From NCBI GenBank assembly GCA_003290165.1, contig QNQO01000453.1, positions 558,001-622,000 of the forward strand: DNA of 64,000 bases. Reading direction: 5' to 3'. Every line of letters starts with the position of its first letter. Position 1 is the stretch's first letter. The position numbers and the translations under genes were made by a program. The notes beneath the pieces were generated by a model. It did no database searches and was not told the DNA's origin. It was given only the letters and a program-made list of their open reading frames with translations. The DNA is from Berberis thunbergii (lineage: Eukaryota > Streptophyta > Magnoliopsida > Ranunculales > Berberidaceae). Of this stretch, positions 20,723 through 30,400 are shown piece after piece.

Positions 20723-21539
20723 TACTACAAAAAAACATCAATACATCAATCTCCATTGCCATGAATCCACATTTTTTACTTGTTCTTTCCACTCTTGGGA
20801 CTTAGCAAGATTCTTACTAGCACACAATTCTATGAACAGTCACTTTAATTAGTGGAAGCTAAGCATGAAATATTTATATTTGTCCAATCTATCATACACA
20901 AAGAGAAGACAAAGATCGAATCCAAACAATTTCGTAACAATAAATCATAGAGAAATGACTTAGAAACCTGTCGGAATCAAAATATGAAGAAACATATACG
21001 GATTACTACATTTTCATTTTGAATAAGTTATATTAATACACTCTGTCACAATTTGATTGAAAGATTATTTTTTCAACAAAACAATCCATATATCTTTGAA
21101 ACAATAATTCATTCATACGAGTATAACTACACATTTTTAATAACACATTCATTCCATTCCATTAGATACTACACATGAAACACTAATATGACAACATTTT
21201 GAACATAAAGCTATATGCCTATAACTCAAAAACAATAAAAATATGCATTAGATGCTCACTTCCTCAGTAGACAAAAAATAGGCTAATAATCAGTGAATCA
21301 CACACAAAACACAAACAAAAAAAAAAAAAAAAAAAAAGCAAGAGAGACGAAATGAGATGGAGAGACGAACATTAGATGCTCACTTCCTCAGTAGACTTTG
21401 AAAGACTGATTAGTCCATTAGCCTAATTTTAACTTTTAATTGAACTTGTATTAGTCGAAAATGTTTAAATTTCAGTCTGATCTTTCTATTTCAATGGAGA
21501 TGCTCTTAGGATTTGGAGTACTCACTGAGGTTGATGGAA

Positions 21540-22321
21540 GTAGTATGTCTTTTGATTTCTCCATCTCATTTTGTCGCAGTCATTGAGATTTTTTTTTTGC
21601 CAACAAAACACAAAACACAAAACACAAAACACAAAACACCAACAGTGACTGAGTGAGAGTCGAGCGAGAGAGACGAACCTGGTCCTTACCCTGCGACTCC
21701 TCGGTTCCTCGCCTCCTCTGGTTCCTCGCCTGAGTCGCCTCCTTCCTCGGTTCCTCGCCTCCTCTAGTTCCTCGCGTCCTTCCTCGGTTCGTCGCCTCCT
21801 CGCCTCCTCGATCTGGTTCGTCGCCTCCTCGATCTGGTTTGTCGCCTCCTCGCCTCGGTTCCGTGCCTCCTATCGCCTCTCTGTGTGTTTGAAAAAATGG
21901 CAAAAGCAAAACCAAAAAACATGTTGTCGAGATTTAGGTTTTTATTAGGGCTTGTGATATTAACCGTCCGATCGTATCAAGATCTGAAAAAACGAGATTT
22001 AATTTGATATTTGATTTTTTTTTAATTATTAGGCTATAGGATAAAGCGCTATACAAGAGGTAACTAGCATAGCGCTATGCAAGCACTTTAAAAGCGCTAT
22101 GGTAGTTTTGGTAACGTTTTTTCATATAGCGTTTTTTAAAGCGCTATCTAAGACATAATTAAGATAGCGCTTAACTGAAAAAAAAATTTAAAAGCGCTAT
22201 TGTAGTGTTTTTTTTGATTTTATTTTAAAGACAAATAAGCGCTATCCTAGCGCCCACTTGGATAGCTCTTTAAAAAAGCGCTATCTAAGTGGCGTTACCT
22301 AAGCTAATATTTGTAGTAGTG
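21540..22321. repeat. 5' leader and subterminal repeats of CACTA A
   Basis: Contains the CTCCTCGCCTCGGTTCC-type tandem repeats (21680-21870) of the untranslated leader, mirrored in B at 23095-23285, then the AGCGCT-type subterminal repeats (22040-22300) and the 5' terminal repeat. An A-run lies at 21318-21338, matching the T-run of B at 23309-23331. Confidence 0.8.
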
Positions 22322-22394
22322 CAATGAGTTTGGCAAATTTATGTTTTTTTGAGTAGTGTCGATTTGTCATTTAACAACTTTTCTACACAAGTCC
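22322..22394 (+). pseudogene. RLP psi3, short piece between the CACTA A and MITE insertions
   Basis: AATGAGTTTGGCAAATTTAT through ACAACTTTTCTACACAAGTCC matches psi4 38783-38850 and psi1 1-60, that is, the last LRR. It shows that both CACTA elements sit inside one former gene. Confidence 0.85.
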
Positions 22395-22664
22395 AAAACA
22401 TGTCTGGTTACTCAATGGAATGGAAATAGAAATTGGAATATTACTATGTTTGATTACTCGATGAAATGAGAATGAGAATGAGAATGATTTGTGTTTTCAC
22501 CATTATGTCCTCAATTATCAACCATGAATTTTGGATCTATTGTGGGTAAGGAGACGTCTATGTTAGGAAAAGAAGGCAAATAAGACAAATGAAGTGTTGA
22601 CCATTACAATGGGCATTCACCATTTTTATACCCAACCAAAGAAAGGAGTGACTTAAACTATTGT
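22395..22664. mobile_element. MITE, left part (split by CACTA B)
   Basis: The left end AAACATGTCTGGTTACTCAA... is the inverted counterpart of the right end at 34913-34940 (CCATTGAGTAACCAAACACG). The inverted match is 24 of 28. It contains a GAATGA microsatellite (22464-22482) and no coding sequence. CACTA B sits 51 bp from its right end, flanked by TGT. Total original length is about 320 bp. I cannot fix the superfamily or its target duplication. Confidence 0.8.
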
Positions 22665-22671
22665 CACTACT

Positions 22672-22945
22672 ACAAATATTAGCTTAGGTAACGCCACTTA
22701 GATAGCGCTTTTTTAAAGAGCTATCCAAGTGGGCGCTAGGATAGCGCTTATTTGTTTTAAAAAAAATAAAATAAAAAAAAACTCTACAATAGCGCTTTAA
22801 ATTTTTTTTTTCTGTTAAGCGCTATCTTAATTATGTCTTAGATAGCGCTTTAAAAAACGCTATGCGAAAAAACGTTACCAAAATTACCATAGCGCTTTAA
22901 AAGCGCTATGCTACCTACCCTCTTGTATAGCGCTTTATCCTATAG
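22672..22945. repeat. 5' subterminal repeat array of CACTA B
   Basis: About a dozen TAGATAGCGCT/AGCGCTATCTA motifs in both orientations follow the 5' terminus. These are the likely binding sites for the element's DNA-binding protein. The array is the mirror image of the right end of element A (22040-22321). Confidence 0.85.
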
Positions 22946-23094
22946 CCTAATAATTAAAAAAAAAATCAAATATCAAATTAAATCTCATTTTTTCAGATCT
23001 CGATACGATCGGACGGTTAATATCATAAGGCCTAATAAAAACCTAAATCTCGACAACATGTGCTTTCGTTTTGCTCTTGCGATTTTTTCAAACA

Positions 23095-23285
23095 CAGAGG
23101 CGTTAGGAGGACGGAACCGAGGCAAGGAGGCGACGAACCAGATCGAGGAGGCGAGGAACCAGATCGAGGAGGCGAGGAACCGAGGAAGGACGCGACTCAG
23201 GCGAGGAACCGAGGAAGGAGGCGACTCAGGCGAGGAACCAGAGGAGGCGAGGAACCGAGGAGGTCGCAGGGAAAGGACCAGGTTC
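23095..23285 (+). repeat. GA-rich tandem repeats in the CACTA B leader
   Basis: Degenerate tandem copies of GGCGAGGAACCGAGGAAGGA occur before a T-run (23309-23331). They give long open but low-complexity readings (R/E/G-rich) in two frames, which I do not regard as genes. Position suggests an untranslated leader upstream of the transposase. The GC content contrasts with the surrounding AT-rich DNA. Confidence 0.75.
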
Positions 23286-23934
23286 GTCTCTCTTGCTTCT
23301 TCTTGCCTTTTTTTTTTTTTTTTTTTTTTTTTCTGTTTGTGTTTTGTGTGTGATTCATTGATTATTAACCTATTTTTTGTCTACTGAGGAAGTGAGCATC
23401 TAATGCATATTTTTATTGTTTTTGAGTTATAGGCATATAGCTTTATGTTCAAAATGTTGTCATATTAGTGTTTCATGTGTAGTATCTAATGGAATGGAAT
23501 GAATGTGTTATTAAAAATGTGTAGTTATACTCGTATGAATGAATTATTGTTTTAAAGATACATGGACTGTTTTGTTGAAAAAATCTTTCAATCAAATTGT
23601 GACAGAGTGTATTAATATAACTTATTCAAAATGAAAATGTAGTCCTCCGTATATGTTTCTTCATATTTTGATTCCGACAGGTTTCTAAGTCATTTCTCTA
23701 TGATTTATTGTTACGAAATTGTTTGGATTCGATCTTTGTCTTCTCTTTGTGTATGATAGATTGGACAAATATAAATATTTCATGCTTAGCTTCCACTAAT
23801 TAAAGTGACTGTTCATAGAATTGTGTGCTAGTAAGAATTTTGCTAAGTCCCAAGAGTGGAAAGAACAAGTAAAAAATGTGGATTCATGGCAATGGAGATT
23901 GATGTATTAATGTTTTTTTGTGGTATTGTTTTTA

Positions 23935-26900
23935 ATGGATCGAGAATGGGTAAATGCGGATCGATTATCTGAAGAGTACAAGAAAGGGGTGGAAGAGTTT
24001 TGTGCTTATGCAACTAAGAATGCTAAAAATCCAATGTTCATTAAATGTCCGTGTCGAAAATGTTTAAATGTAAAAGAGGTTAGTGGTCAAATGAAGTTGC
24101 ACGAGCATTTATTGTGTCATGGTATTGACAAAACATATAAGGTTTGGACATATCATGGTGAGAACAAAGATAAACGTAGCTCAATTGGCAAATGTAAACA
24201 TAGTTTATCAAGTCAATTGGGCTCCCAGTTTGAGTTTATAAATAAAATGAACACAAGTGATATGGGAGATGGTAATGAAAAATCTAGTCCTGTGAAGAAT
24301 TCCCCAAGTGTTGTCAATGAAGAGTTGCGGGATCATCCTGATATGTGTGATGGCTTAAGAGAGGATGTTGGGTTACCGTTGTGGCCGGGTTGTACAAAGG
24401 CTACAAAATTGTCAGCTGTGTTGACTTTGTACAACTTAAAAGCTAGTCACCAAGTTTCTGATGTTTTCTTCACAGAGATGTTAGAAGCTGTAGGTGAACT
24501 ATTGCCAGATGGGAATGTGCTCCCTCGAAGAGCATATGATGCTAAACAGTTGCTCAAATCTATCGGGTTAACACATGAGAAGATCCATGCTTGTCCGGAT
24601 GATTATAGTTTTTATAGGAAAGATTACGCAGAATTGAATGAATGTCCCAAGTGTGGTAAGAAGCGGTATAAGAAAAACAACTCCCCGGCCAAAGTTATGT
24701 GGTACTTTCCTATAATTCCTAGATTCAGGAGGTTGTATAGTAGCTTTGATGATGCTAAACACTTGACATGGCATTATGATGAAAGAACAAATGATGGAAT
24801 GTTGAGGCATCCAGCTGATTCACCCCAGTGGAAGACATTTGATAATAAATATCCAGAATTTGGGAAGGAATCAAGGAACTTGCGATTGGTACTTTCAGCA
24901 GATGGAATGAATCCTCATGGTGTTCAGAGTACTTCCCATAGTACATGGCCCGTGGTTTTGATGATCTATAACCTGGCCCCTTGGTTATGCATGAAACGCA
25001 AGTATATGATGTTGTCTATTTTGATATCAGGACCTCGACAACCTGGTAACGACATTGATGTATATTTGGCTCCATTAATCGAGGACTTAAAGTTGCTGTG
25101 GGAAGAGGGTGTTGATGTATATGATGGATACAGAAAGTCTAATTTCAGATTGAAGGCTATGTTGTTTGGAACGATCAATGATTTCCCAGCTTATGGGAAC
25201 CTTTCTGGATATACTGTGAAGGGGCATTGTGCGTGCCCATGGTGTACCGATAATACCGATCATCTTCGCTTGAGTCATTGTAAGAAGTCTGTTTACATGG
25301 GGCATAGACGGTGGTTGGATCCAAGTCATCCCTACAGAACGATGTCTGAGGCATTCAATGGTGAAGTTGAAGATCGGTTTCCACCTTCTACATTGTCAGG
25401 TGTCGATGTGCTAAAAGAGGTGGAAAACATTGAGACACAGTTTGGTAAAATGTTTGCAAAGTTTGTTCCCACTAAAGGTTTTAAGAAACAATCAATCTTT
25501 TTTAAGTTAGCTTATTGGAAGGACTTGTTTGTTAGGCATTTTATTGATCTCATGCATAATGAGAAAAATGTGAGTGCTAGTGTGATAAATACTTTGTTAT
25601 GTGACTCTTCGAAATCTAAAGATGGACTTAATGCACGAAAGGACATGGTTGATATGGGAATCAGAGAAGAACTTGCACCTGTATTAAAGGAGGGGAAAGC
25701 AACACCATACTTACCTCCTGCCGCTCATACTTTGTCTAAGAATGAGAAGATTGTGTTACTTGAGACACTTCAGTCCGTGAAAGTTCCAGAGGGTTACTCA
25801 TCCAACATACAAAATCTTGTATCTTCAGACGGGTTGAAACTGCTGAATATGAAATCACATGATTATCATGTCATCATTGAGAATCTGCTCCCAATTGCAA
25901 TTCGTTCTATCTTGCCAGAAAATGTGCGTAAGACTATCACAAAGTTATGTTGGTTTTTCAAAGCCATGAGCAGCAAGGTCATAGACCCAAGAAATTTGTC
26001 AAGTTTACAGAAAGTGATTATAGAAACACTTTGTGAGCTTGAGATGTATTTTCCACCATCTTTCTTCGATATCGTGATTCATTTGACTGTTCACTTGGTT
26101 TACGAGACGAGGATGTGTGGTCCTGCTCGTATGAGATGGATGTATGGCATGGAGCGGTATATGAAAGTGTTGAAAGGTTATGTGAGAAACAGGTATCGAC
26201 CGGAAGCTTGCATAGCTAAAACCTATTTAGTTGAAGAAGCAATAGAATATTGGTCCGAATATATTCCAAATGTCGAAGCAATTGGACTTCCGAGAACTCG
26301 TCACACTAATAGGATTGAGGGTGAAGGTGTAACTGGGGGTCAACCGTTGTTGATCAACCTCAAACAGTGGCGACTGGTGCACTTGTGTGTTCTACATAAC
26401 ACAGTTGATGTTGTTCCTTATGTTGAGATGCACAAACAGGGTATTGCAAAAGATCATCCAGATAAAGGCCCTGATTGGGTTGAAGTGGAGCACAATCTTA
26501 CCTTCATCGAGTGGTTTCGTGGTTGCATAGAGAAAAGTGACTCAGTATCAGAAAGGATCAAGTATTTGTCAAGAGGACCTGATATGCATGTGTATTCTTA
26601 CAAATGTTATCTTATTAATGGATACACATTCTACACTAGAGAACACGATGCGAAAAGTACAATGCAGAATAGTGGAGTTTCTCTTAATGCCACTGCACTA
26701 AACCAGACAGATACGACATACTTTGGACAAATCATAAATATGTGGGAAATCGACTATGTTGGATTCCGAGTTCCGGTATTTGACTGTAGTTGGGTTAGCA
26801 TTCCTGATGGAGTACATGTTGAAAGTTCTGGATTCATACGCGTTGATTTAAAAAAGGTTGGGTACAAAGACGATTCATACATCATGGCAGTGCAAGCTAA

Positions 26901-27243
26901 GCAGGTGTTTTATGTGAGTGACCCAATTGATAAGAAGTGGTCCATCGTTGTATTGTCGAACAAGTTCAATAATAGTTACCAAGTTAGTGACCATGTTGAT
27001 GAGGACGTTGATACAATTAATGATCCTTTTGGGGACGTGTATGTTTGCCCGAGCACTTACGATTATGATGATCATCAAAACTTATATTTAAGGTATGATC
27101 ATGATGAGGGTGAATATGTAAATCCAGATTTTGTTAATGTACATGGCCATGAACGATCAAAGTCAACTACCAAACGAAAGAGGATATCTAAAGCCAAAAA
27201 GCCAAAAAGAAATGTATGTGTTTTTCCTATTATATATTTGTAA
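23935..27243 (+). CDS. TNP2-type CACTA transposase
   Basis: One uninterrupted reading of 1,102 residues. I start at MDREWVNADRL because element A and the family begin there; an in-frame ATG at 23920 would add five residues. Order: transposase-associated domain (residues ~1-75, CPCRKC and LHEHLLCHG metal-binding pattern); Transposase_21 (tnp2) domain (~270-480, with LVLSADGMNPHG, ISGPRQPGNDIDVYLAPLIE and HCACPWC); DUF4218 (~640-760, LLPIAIRS, HLTVHLVYE, MRWMYGMERYM); DUF4216 (~930-1000, YVGFRVPVFDCSWV). It cuts CACTA ends in the nucleus. The C-terminus is lysine-rich (KRKRISKAKKPKR), a possible nuclear localisation signal. A GT donor at 27214 could splice to the acceptor at 27489 and change the last residues. 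Nothing looks truncated. Confidence 0.93.
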   Translation: MDREWVNADRLSEEYKKGVEEFCAYATKNAKNPMFIKCPCRKCLNVKEVSGQMKLHEHLLCHGIDKTYKVWTYHGENKDKRSSIGKCKHSLSSQLGSQFEFINKMNTSDMGDGNEKSSPVKNSPSVVNEELRDHPDMCDGLREDVGLPLWPGCTKATKLSAVLTLYNLKASHQVSDVFFTEMLEAVGELLPDGNVLPRRAYDAKQLLKSIGLTHEKIHACPDDYSFYRKDYAELNECPKCGKKRYKKNNSPAKVMWYFPIIPRFRRLYSSFDDAKHLTWHYDERTNDGMLRHPADSPQWKTFDNKYPEFGKESRNLRLVLSADGMNPHGVQSTSHSTWPVVLMIYNLAPWLCMKRKYMMLSILISGPRQPGNDIDVYLAPLIEDLKLLWEEGVDVYDGYRKSNFRLKAMLFGTINDFPAYGNLSGYTVKGHCACPWCTDNTDHLRLSHCKKSVYMGHRRWLDPSHPYRTMSEAFNGEVEDRFPPSTLSGVDVLKEVENIETQFGKMFAKFVPTKGFKKQSIFFKLAYWKDLFVRHFIDLMHNEKNVSASVINTLLCDSSKSKDGLNARKDMVDMGIREELAPVLKEGKATPYLPPAAHTLSKNEKIVLLETLQSVKVPEGYSSNIQNLVSSDGLKLLNMKSHDYHVIIENLLPIAIRSILPENVRKTITKLCWFFKAMSSKVIDPRNLSSLQKVIIETLCELEMYFPPSFFDIVIHLTVHLVYETRMCGPARMRWMYGMERYMKVLKGYVRNRYRPEACIAKTYLVEEAIEYWSEYIPNVEAIGLPRTRHTNRIEGEGVTGGQPLLINLKQWRLVHLCVLHNTVDVVPYVEMHKQGIAKDHPDKGPDWVEVEHNLTFIEWFRGCIEKSDSVSERIKYLSRGPDMHVYSYKCYLINGYTFYTREHDAKSTMQNSGVSLNATALNQTDTTYFGQIINMWEIDYVGFRVPVFDCSWVSIPDGVHVESSGFIRVDLKKVGYKDDSYIMAVQAKQVFYVSDPIDKKWSIVVLSNKFNNSYQVSDHVDEDVDTINDPFGDVYVCPSTYDYDDHQNLYLRYDHDEGEYVNPDFVNVHGHERSKSTTKRKRISKAKKPKRNVCVFPIIYL

Positions 27244-27492
27244 TTTATATCCAGTTGTAAGTTGTAAGGTCCAAAGTAATGTATGTATTTTTCCTATTGA
27301 ATTATGTCCATTAAACATTAAGTAGTAAGATCTAGTATGTATTTTTCCTACTGAGTCATTTGTGTAAGTAAGTTGTAAGATCCAGAATAAATGAAGCATT
27401 TGTAGTAAGTACTCATTATCCTTTGCAATATTGGCTTGTTACTTATGATTTTGTGTATTAATTCACGCTTATACTCTTTATTTTACAGGATC

Positions 27493-30400
27493 ATGACTGC
27501 TAGATCCCCGAGCAAGAATCAGAGCAAGGGTCGTGCTCGAGAGAACGGTCGAGGGGATGGTCAAGATGATTCTAGAGGATGTGAGACAGGAGGTTCAATT
27601 GGAAATAGTGGCTTGTCCCAGGTTCAGTCTCGAGGAATAGTCACTATGGTGAGTGTTAAGAAAAAAAGGGCCAAAGGAGATGTAATAAAGGTGAATTGGA
27701 ATGAAATGGGCCAACCAATTGGCAAAGAGTCGATGACCTTAGCACACTTTGTTGGATCTTGCTGTAGACGAACGTTTCCAATCACGATTACCAATTGGCG
27801 TAAGGATGATTTGTTGCCATTGAAAGAACAACTTTGGGATGAAGTCAAGGTACCTTTGCTATCTCAATCTGCGTTTAAATTTTAGTAATTGGTGTGGTTG
27901 TTTGTTTGGATATACATATTGTCTTCCTGTCATGTTCTTAAAATCATATGTTTTTAATCATGCTGTAAAACACTTGTCTTGGTGCATGTTATGCGATGCA
28001 TGAACGTTTGGAATCTGATTAAGTTTAGTTATATTCTCTGCATTACTCAAAACAGCTCATGATAATTCTGGATACCAAGAAAAACTGTAGTGATCCAACT
28101 TAACACCTTCAATGTCTGAGCATCCATCAATAAAATGTTATGATAGTTTAAACTTTCCACAGTTTGAAAATATGCTTAGCTTACACTACCTTGGGAGGCC
28201 ATATAGGACAAGAATGGCTGTGACTTCACATATCCGAGTCAGCTTCTGTGGCTGTGAACTCATACCTAAAAGTCGGTTTCCACCAATTCTTGGTCTTCTA
28301 AGAATCTGAGACATTTCAATAAGGAGAAAAGTAAGCAAACTGTATTATCAATATCACTGCTATATTGATCGAATGGTCACTACCAAAGAAAGCCGTATAT
28401 TTGTGGACCTTACCGATGTTTCACGTAAACGGGTGGAGCTATACATGGGGCATGGCAGCTGTTGGAGGGACCAACGTCTGTCTTCGGAAATGTGAACCTG
28501 AAAACATCTACGAACAGATACGGAGACACCAGGTCACCCACATGTGCGGGGCTCCGATTGTGCTCAACATGCTCACAGGGCCAAACACCAAACCGCTTCC
28601 ACACCCGGTCAGTGTGCAAACTGGCGGAGCCCCACCTCCAGCAACCGTCCTGTCCCGAGCTGAATTACTGGGTTTTATAGTGGACCACGCATACGGGTTG
28701 ACAGAGTCAGGTGGATCAGCCGTGTTATGCAGCTGGAAATCTGAGTGGGATCATTTGCCACTGACTGAGAGAGCAAAGTTGAAATCAAGACAAGGTGTTA
28801 GAACTCTCGGAATGACTGACACGGATGTAGTTGATACTGAAACCGGGGAGAGTGTGAAACGTGATGGGAAATCACTTGGTGAGATCGTTTCGCGGGGTGC
28901 ACCTGTCATGTTGGGCTACCTTAAGGATCCTGAAGAAACATCCAAGTGCATGAGAGAAAATGGGTGAGTCACCTTGTGCTTTTGTGAGCTTGAAATCTGA
29001 TGCTTCTGTGAAACCAACATAACTCCACCTAAACTGCCAGGGCCAGCTACCTATATGCACAGAGATGTTTAATACTTTTATTAGTCTTAGGTAAAGATAA
29101 AAATGATGAGATGTGAAAAACTTACAGAAGACCAAGTAGTGTCTTCCATTATCATGGTCTAGAGCCCATTCAAAGCCACTATTCTGCACAGCAACAACAA
29201 GGTCACAGTTCTTTTTTATTGATAATTTCAATAAGCATCAATGGCGCCTCCCCGAAATCGGCATCTTGATTAGGACCAGGAGGGTAACCAAAGGTCAACA
29301 AATTATTACAAGCAGGAAACCATAGGTCATAGCCTCCTAGCTGCTTATACTATTTTAGCTTCCCACTATCAATATCAAAAGCTAAAAAGGAATTTTCATG
29401 ATTATCTGGTTTAACACACTCATCCTGATCCGGGTGAGTATGTATTGTTGGATTGTTCTCCGTCTCCTGACATTCGAGTATATGGGGTGGAGCAGAGTAA
29501 AGATTGTCTGTTGCTACGTAATCAACTTTTCTCATAGATCAATCACTAGGCTGACCATACCCAAGCTCCCACAAGAAGAAAGCAAGAAAAGGCTTTTGGT
29601 TTTACTTTCCTTTTTTTTCTTTTTCATTTTTTTTCTCTTCTTTTCATATATATATATATATTTTTTGGGTGTGGGGTTGTAACCTGAGCAAAAAGGAAGA
29701 AATGTTCCATATGGTTTCATCAGCCATGCCTGATTTTGTTGAAATGATTGAAGTCATGGTGACTGACCCCAAGCTGCTTTAACCACGAATCTGCCGTGCT
29801 CAACAGGGACACCAACCTTTCATAATCTTGACCATCTTCATCCGAAAACCACAAGTTACCCTGAATCTTATAAGTGGCCAGCCCAAATGCAGGGAGAGTG
29901 ATGGTTTCATCCTTTCTCTTGCTTTCGGCGATCCCCATTTCTTCTTCCTGTCCAATATCTACACGACACAGACATGAATTATACATATTTAGTGGTAATG
30001 TAGCAGTGGATAGATAGAGATATAATAAAGAAGAATTAATAATTGAAGAATATTACCTTGGAAAGAAGATGAAAGTGTGTGGTATGTGAGGAAGCACGCA
30101 GACAAGTCCTTCACTGTCCTCCCTGTTGGAATGTGATAAATGGGATACCTGACAAAAAAACATTTGGAAAACATTAGTATCTTTGTTGATAAGTTGAGAG
30201 GAATCTGCATATTTATCTGATCACATAAAGTGAATGGTCTTTAGTTGTTATCTGATACATTTGTATGCATGAATCCATATAAACAAAGGCAGACACAGAG
30301 GAAGAGGGAGACAGACCAGGCAACTTTCCTCATATTATCATATGTCCAAAAAGCCAACTTGACTTCATTTGACTTCTCTCTACTTTTTTGTGATATTTAT

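Larger units (their letters stand above)
16964..22321 (-). mobile_element. CACTA element A, non-autonomous, with captured host gene fragments
   Basis: Ends: left CACTACTACAAATATAGGCT (the 3' terminus of the element), right, read in reverse complement, CACTACTACAAATATTAGCT (the 5' terminus). A perfect 3-bp duplication CAA (16961-16963, 22322-22324) interrupts the RLP psi3 frame. The element is the minus-strand counterpart of element B. Its 5' end through the first ~75 transposase codons (22321 down to about 20488) and its 3' end (16964 to about 17740) match B. Between these, B's coding region is replaced by about 2.75 kb of other DNA that includes CURT1B and VPS32 exons. The 3' side also lacks B's 32599 to about 34265, joined at microhomology TGTATAT. 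Without transposase it could only move in trans, for example with enzyme from B. Confidence 0.93.

Noticed and set aside
22908..23387. Arg/Glu/Gly-rich open readings upstream of the transposase
   Set aside because: They fall on GA-rich tandem repeats in the CACTA leader and end in a poly-T run; more likely untranslated.
24568..25329. Minus-strand readings under the transposase
   Set aside because: Shadows of the TNP2 coding sequence in other frames.
28410..28619. Minus-strand reading opposite the acyl-activating enzyme exon
   Set aside because: Shadow; the plus strand has the family motifs and a proper donor site.
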